A DNA stretch of 64,000 nucleotides from Dasypus novemcinctus (Eukaryota > Chordata > Mammalia > Cingulata > Dasypodidae), in assembly GCF_030445035.2 (NCBI RefSeq), contig NC_080701.1, positions 16,274,798-16,338,797 of the forward strand, in the 5' to 3' direction. Positions 59,466 to 64,000 of this stretch are shown here, piece after piece; position 1 is the stretch's first letter; every line of letters starts with the position of its first letter. The position numbers and the translations under genes were made by a program. The notes under the pieces were generated by a model. That model was not told where the DNA came from and searched no databases. It was given only the letters and a program-made list of their open reading frames with translations.

Positions 59466-60244
59466 AATGTAGCAGTACCAGCAGGGCAGAAAGAGACTTT
59501 AGTCACTGTCTCTTTTACCACAACTGTCTCCCAACCCTGGTATTCCACAGGAAGATAGAAAATGGGTAAGAGAATCGGGAAATGGGAGATGAGGGAAGGG
59601 AAGAGAATTAGGTAAAAAGAAGTAATTTAGGCTACAGAAGTAGGAAATTGAGAGAATAGAATGGGGGACAAAGGAGAAGAGAAAGGTACAGGGGAGAAGG
59701 AAAAGAATAGAGGAAGGCGAGAGTCAGAAAATGAGAGGGGGAAAGAGGAAGGTGGCAGGGCAATTTTGATCTTTCTTAGTACAGTTCATTTTTACTGCAC
59801 CTTATGCAGCTCAGTCTCAGAGCTCACTTTCAGCCTTGGCAATGCCAGAAATTGCCACTGCCTTGGCTTCTTAGAACCTTCTTAAAAACATCCATAGAAG
59901 AAAAATACTGGGGCATCTTCTCAGTAGGCATCAAACCCACCTGTCTTCTCCCCAGTGTGGAGTTTGTGGCTCATCTCTAATTCCTTCCTTGCCACATACC
60001 CATAACTAATTTGCCTCTTTACTTCCAAACCCAACCTGATCCCAAACACCCACCTTCTCTTGGCCTGTCCCACAGCAGCTGAATGTTTCCAGAGCAAAAT
60101 CATACAGAGCAGGGACTTCCCTTTAATGACTGCCAAACCTCAAATTAACAGTTAACCTTTTCTGGCAATCTGTTCTCACAGTCCGTAGATTGACTATAGG
60201 CTTACCCCTCAGAGCCTCTTCCTGGCTAATGCTGCTGGCTTTTT
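59466..60244. other. unique sequence with a purine-rich tract
   Basis: 59565-59760 is strongly purine-rich (AGGGAAGGGAAGAG, GAGAAGGAAAAGAATAGAGG). The rest is unremarkable. Confidence 0.5.
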
Positions 60245-60534
60245 TTAAGATTTATTTTATTTCCCCCCCTTCCCCTCCTCCTGCCCTGCTGTTTTTGCTA
60301 TCTGTGTTGTCTTCTCTTCTCATTTTCTTTCCTCTACGATTCACTGGGATTTGATCCTGGGGACTTCTGATGTGGAGAGACGTTCCCTGTCAATTGTGGC
60401 TCCTCAGTTCCTGGTCTCTGCTGCACTTCACCTTGACTCTCCCCCTGTCTCTCTTTTGATGTGTCATTAGCTTGCTGTGTGACTCACTTGCGCGGGCGCT
60501 GGCTCACCACTTGGGCCCTTGCAGGGGCACTGGT
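60245..60534 (-). mobile_element. diverged DAS-family SINE
   Basis: The reversed tail TTTTTTAAGATTTATTTTAT, with CCCCCCCTTCCCCTCC, matches the 3' end of the GC-rich SINEs in this window. The body (GTCATTAGCTTGCTGTGTGA, CACTTGCGCGGGCGCTGGC) is a different subfamily. A plausible duplication GCTGCTGGCTTTT / GCTGCTTGGTTTT flanks it. Confidence 0.7.
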
Positions 60535-61604
60535 TGCTGCTTGGTTTTAAATATCCAAACTTCATAGAACACTTTTGGGGCTGATGTTTATTTAGGAAAT
60601 AAGTATCTTCACCTGCCCTAGTACCATATAATAATATGAACCTAAGGATGTCCAGGAAAAGACTCAGACTGACGTCCAAATACAACTGGAACCTGTAAAA
60701 ACCATGTGTAGATGTTTTGAAAAACATGTCGTGTCGACAAGGCAGAGTGGTGCCTGGCTGGCCGAGAGAGACCATCTTACTACATATAAAGCCACAGTTT
60801 ATTAACAAATATGTTAATTTTGGAAATAAGGAGGTGACATTTAATGCATTATGTATTTTAATATATATGAGAGTTGACTATATATATATATGTTTCCATA
60901 TATAATGTGAATATATAGAGCAGGTATGTATACATACATATAATATATACACAGGCATTTTACTGTCTCATTAACTTTCAGGAAATTATTTGGGGAAGTT
61001 GGTTTGTAAAGTATTAAAAATTTTCCCCTTTAAGGTAGTGGCAATTAGGCTGCTGGTTAATTTTTCTGCGCAGAATGTCTGATTTTCAGAATTCGGATTT
61101 ATTAAGGTAGCTGAAAAATACCCATGTTGTCAAATCCAATGAATGCTGTTCCAGTCTGATCTTTCTCTGTCTTGGCAGCCCTTTAAACAATTGCTGTGCT
61201 CTCCTGCAAGAAACACGAAGCTCACTTCCCTGGCTCTTCTGCTGGAAGGAGTTCCTCCGCAGTTTCATCAGTGGGCTCCTCCTTCTCTATTCTCCCTCTT
61301 TATATCGCAGCTCCTCAGAGCTCATCTTTTCTCTTTCTGTACATTCTCTTTCCGTGTTATATGGGTGGTAAATATCATGGATTGAAAAAATTCCCTATAT
61401 ACTTATTCCTCCCAAATTATCTCTTGATCTTGGACATCTTTGAGCTAGAGAGCCCCATGTCCGATTGCATTTAGATGGGCTTCACAGATATTTTAAATGT
61501 ACCCTAACAAGCCCCAGTGGAATTCTCAATTTTTGTACCCCAGGTTCTTCCTCCCCGATTTCCCCATCTCATTATATGGCACCACCATCCTATTAGTTAC
61601 TATT
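60535..61604. other. unique sequence with AT repeat
   Basis: An AT/GTATACATA-rich simple repeat occupies about 60858-60962. Otherwise nothing was recognised. Confidence 0.45.
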
Positions 61605-61925
61605 ATGGGTCGACCTGTGTTCCTCAGAAAGAGTGTTCAGGTCCTACCCTCTGGTCTTGGGAATGTGGCCTCATTTGGAAATAGGGTCACTGAAGCTGTG
61701 TCCTTATGAGAAGGGTAGAACAGGCACATGGAGAGACAATGAGAGTGCAGAGTGATGGCTGAAGTGGAGACCGACGCCCAAGGATTGCCAAAAGCCTCCA
61801 GAAGCTGGGAAAGGGCAGGGCAGGGCTCTCCCCTAAAGATTCTGGATTCCTTGCCTCCAGAGCTGTTGGTTCAAGCCACCCTGCTTGTGGTACTTTGTTA
61901 CAGCCTCCCTAGCAAACTGAGACAA
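61605..61925 (+). mobile_element. MLT1-like LTR
   Basis: TTATGGGTCGACCTGTGTTC, TCATTTGGAAATAGGGTCAC, TGTCCTTATGAGAAGGG, then GCCTCCAGAGCTGTTGGTTC and TGTGGTACTTTGTTACAGCC with CTAGCAAACTGAGACA. These are MLT1-type landmarks from start to end. Confidence 0.78.
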
Positions 61926-62099
61926 GTACCAAACCTGAAGCCTGAAGTCATCCTGAAATGCTTCATTTCCTTTATTCCACTCCCGATTCACCCCCACACA
62001 CAGCCTAGGCAACTTTATAAGCAAATCTTGTTGATTTGACATGGGAAACGTTTTCCTTTATTTGCTTACCTTCATCCCTAAGGCCGCCACATGAAGCCA

Positions 62100-62740
62100 G
62101 GGCTCTCTCCTGCATAAACACCTTGGTCCCCACACTGGACTCCTACTTCCTCTTTGGTCTCCTTTCAATTCTTCCTCTCCACTGTAGCCCGGGAGCTACA
62201 TCTGGTAACAACGGAAATCTGACCACACTATCCTAGATTAAAAGAACTTCAAAGGCTTTCCGTTCTCTCCACCTTGCTTTTCTGGAATGCTTTTTTCTTT
62301 ACGTCGGTCCTGGGGATTGAACCCAGGACCTTGTACATGGGAGGCAGGCGCTCAGTCACAGACCTATATCCGCTTCCTGGAATGCTTGTCTCTGGATCTG
62401 TACATGACTAGCATCATGTGACCATTTATGCCTCAATAAAAATGTCCTCTTTCAGCAAAATACTTTTCTGGCCATCCTAACTAAATTACCTTTCCTTATC
62501 ATTCCATTATCACAATACTCTGTTCATTTCCTTTCTATTGGTAACCAAAGTGGGGGATTATTTTATTTATTTCTTGCTTACTTGCTTACTGTCTGTCTGT
62601 TTCTGCTGCAATGTAAGTTTTGAAGGGGACGGATCTTGTTTGTCTTGTTCGTCATTGTATTTCTAATATCCAGCAACAAATCATAGTATTTAGTAGAAGC
62701 TAAGTAATTATTGGTGGAGTTAATTAACTAATGCCATTTA
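62100..62740 (+). mobile_element. L2 3' end, split by a SINE
   Basis: AGATTAAAAGAACTTCAAAG, TACATGACTAGCATCATGTG, then ACGGATCTTGTTTGTCTTGT, CATTGTATTTCTAATATCCA and GTATTTAGTAGAAGCTAAGT keep the L2 3' order. Confidence 0.75.
62293..62376 (-). mobile_element. tRNA-Ala-like monomer SINE (DAS-I-like)
   Basis: The reversed monomer has the text GGTCCTGGGGATTGAACCC, AGGACCTTGTACATGGGAGG and CCTATATCCGCTTCC. TSD CTGGAATGCTT at 62282-62292 and 62377-62387 is perfect. Confidence 0.93.
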
Positions 62741-62954
62741 TCATTAAAGGATACTGAAGTTTATGGGTCCTCCTAGATGCAGGAATTTTAAAAAAATTCT
62801 TGAGAGAGATGCTCTACTCCTTATGAGTAGAACAACAGAAGAGTGACAGAGATGTAGACCAGCCAGTGCAGAACAAAGAGAATAAGGCAAAGATTATGGC
62901 ACAGGGAAGCCCTAACAACTTTGGAAGCCCAGGAAAGAAAGAAGAATTTAAGTA

Positions 62955-64000
62955 TTAATAACATTTTAAAAATTGAAGTATTACATAAATATAGAGAAGT
63001 ACACTAACCAAAATTTGGCAGTTTGATGCTATAAAGTAAACATTTGTAACCAATTTTGAAAGAGCATCATCAAAGTATTACTGCTATATAGTGTGTATTT
63101 TACATTTGGTGTATTTCCCCCCCAACCCACCCTATTAATTTTTGTTCATAAACCATATAATTTATCTAAAGTGTACAATGAGTGGCATTTGGCATGAGAT
63201 GCGCATTTATCACCTCAATCAATATTAGAGCATTTTCATTACTCCAAAAAACAAAAATCAGCAAGAAACAAACCACTATCATACCCATATCTTAGTGCTA
63301 CTAATTACAAATCCTGTTATGTGCTTTTCACCACTTTCATTCACTTCCAAACATTTACGAACAACTTTTTACCAATTCTGCACTGATTAAAACTCAGTTT
63401 AATGTACCATGCTACCTTCCCGCCATCAGTGAATAAACATTCCTATCTCTTCACATCCTCTCCAACACTTGTAGTTTTATGTTTTGTTAATAGTGGCCAT
63501 TCTAGTAGGTGTGGAATGTTATCTCATTGTAGCTTTGCTTTCCATTTCCCTAATAGCCAGAGATGTTGAACATTTTTTCATGTGTTTTTTGCTATTCGTA
63601 TTTCTTCTTTAGAAAAATGTCTATTCAGGTCTTTTGCCCATTTAAAAAATTGGGTAGTTTGTTTTTTTATTATTGAATTGTAGGATCTCTTTATAAATCA
63701 TGGACATGCCTTGGCTGATGTGTGATTTCCAAATATTTTCTCCCATTGAGTAATTTGCCTTTTTACCCTCTTCACAAAGTCCTTTGAGGTTCAGAAGTGT
63801 TTCATTTCGAGGAGGTCCCATTATCTATTTTGTTGTTGTTGTTGTTGCTTGTGCTTTGGGCATAAGGTTTAAGAGACCCCCACCTATTACAAGGTCTTGT
63901 AGATGTTTCCCTACATTATCTTCTAGGAGCTTTATGGTCCTGGTCTTCATGTTTAGGTCTTTGATCCACTTTGAATTGTTTCTTGTATAGGGTGTGAGAT
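62955..64000 (-). mobile_element. L1 3' part running off the window
   Basis: The sense strand is minus. The left part is 3' UTR (ATTTGGTGTATTTCCCCCCC near 63105, TGTACAATGAGTGGCATTTG). From about 63420 the reversed ORF2 C-terminus appears (TCTTCACATCCTCTCCAACA, TTTTCTCCCATTGAGTAATT). It is partial because it continues beyond 64000. Confidence 0.9.

Overview
This is mammalian nuclear DNA, most likely from an armadillo (Xenarthra, Dasypus or a close relative). The main clue is a set of tRNA-Ala-derived SINEs whose head, GC-rich body and A-rich tail match the DAS SINE family as I know it. Eleven or more copies lie here, most with clear target-site duplications (TSDs). They sit beside L1 copies with a very long, G-rich 3' UTR. 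No bacterial, plasmid or phage gene organisation is present. I find no host protein-coding exon, no rRNA gene and no functional tRNA gene that I can support. The window looks intergenic or intronic.

Layout: 1-4400 is mostly unique sequence with a SINE-within-SINE nest (1349-2165) and a dimeric SINE. About 4440-5260 is a CpG island, the best candidate promoter, with no recognisable exon attached. 5260-14700 holds unique sequence, old L1 pieces, a 5'-inverted L1 insertion (11348-12032) and an LTR-like element. 14700-23100 has MIR fragments, an L1 3' UTR copy inserted into a decayed ERV-L-type pol region (minus strand), and an old LTR. 23100-30600 is dominated by decayed L1/HAL1-like sequence with nested SINEs. 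30600-36270 is unique sequence with old LTRs. 36284-41446 is the youngest-looking L1: a 5'-truncated ORF2 with reverse transcriptase motifs, two frameshifts and two stops, then a UTR of about 2.8 kb. 41500-57300 is mixed unique sequence, MIR, L2, LTRs and a solo gammaretrovirus-like LTR. About 57380-58330 is a repeat-poor block rich in homeodomain-like motifs, the best candidate for a conserved enhancer. 58460-64000 holds SINEs, LTRs, an L2 interrupted by a SINE, and an L1 that runs off the right edge.

I found no undescribed molecular system. What is most worth following up is the anatomy and nesting of the xenarthran L1 and SINE elements, the fossil ERV-L pol, the orphan CpG island and the candidate enhancers. 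All repeat family names come from recognising sequence patterns and were not checked against a database.
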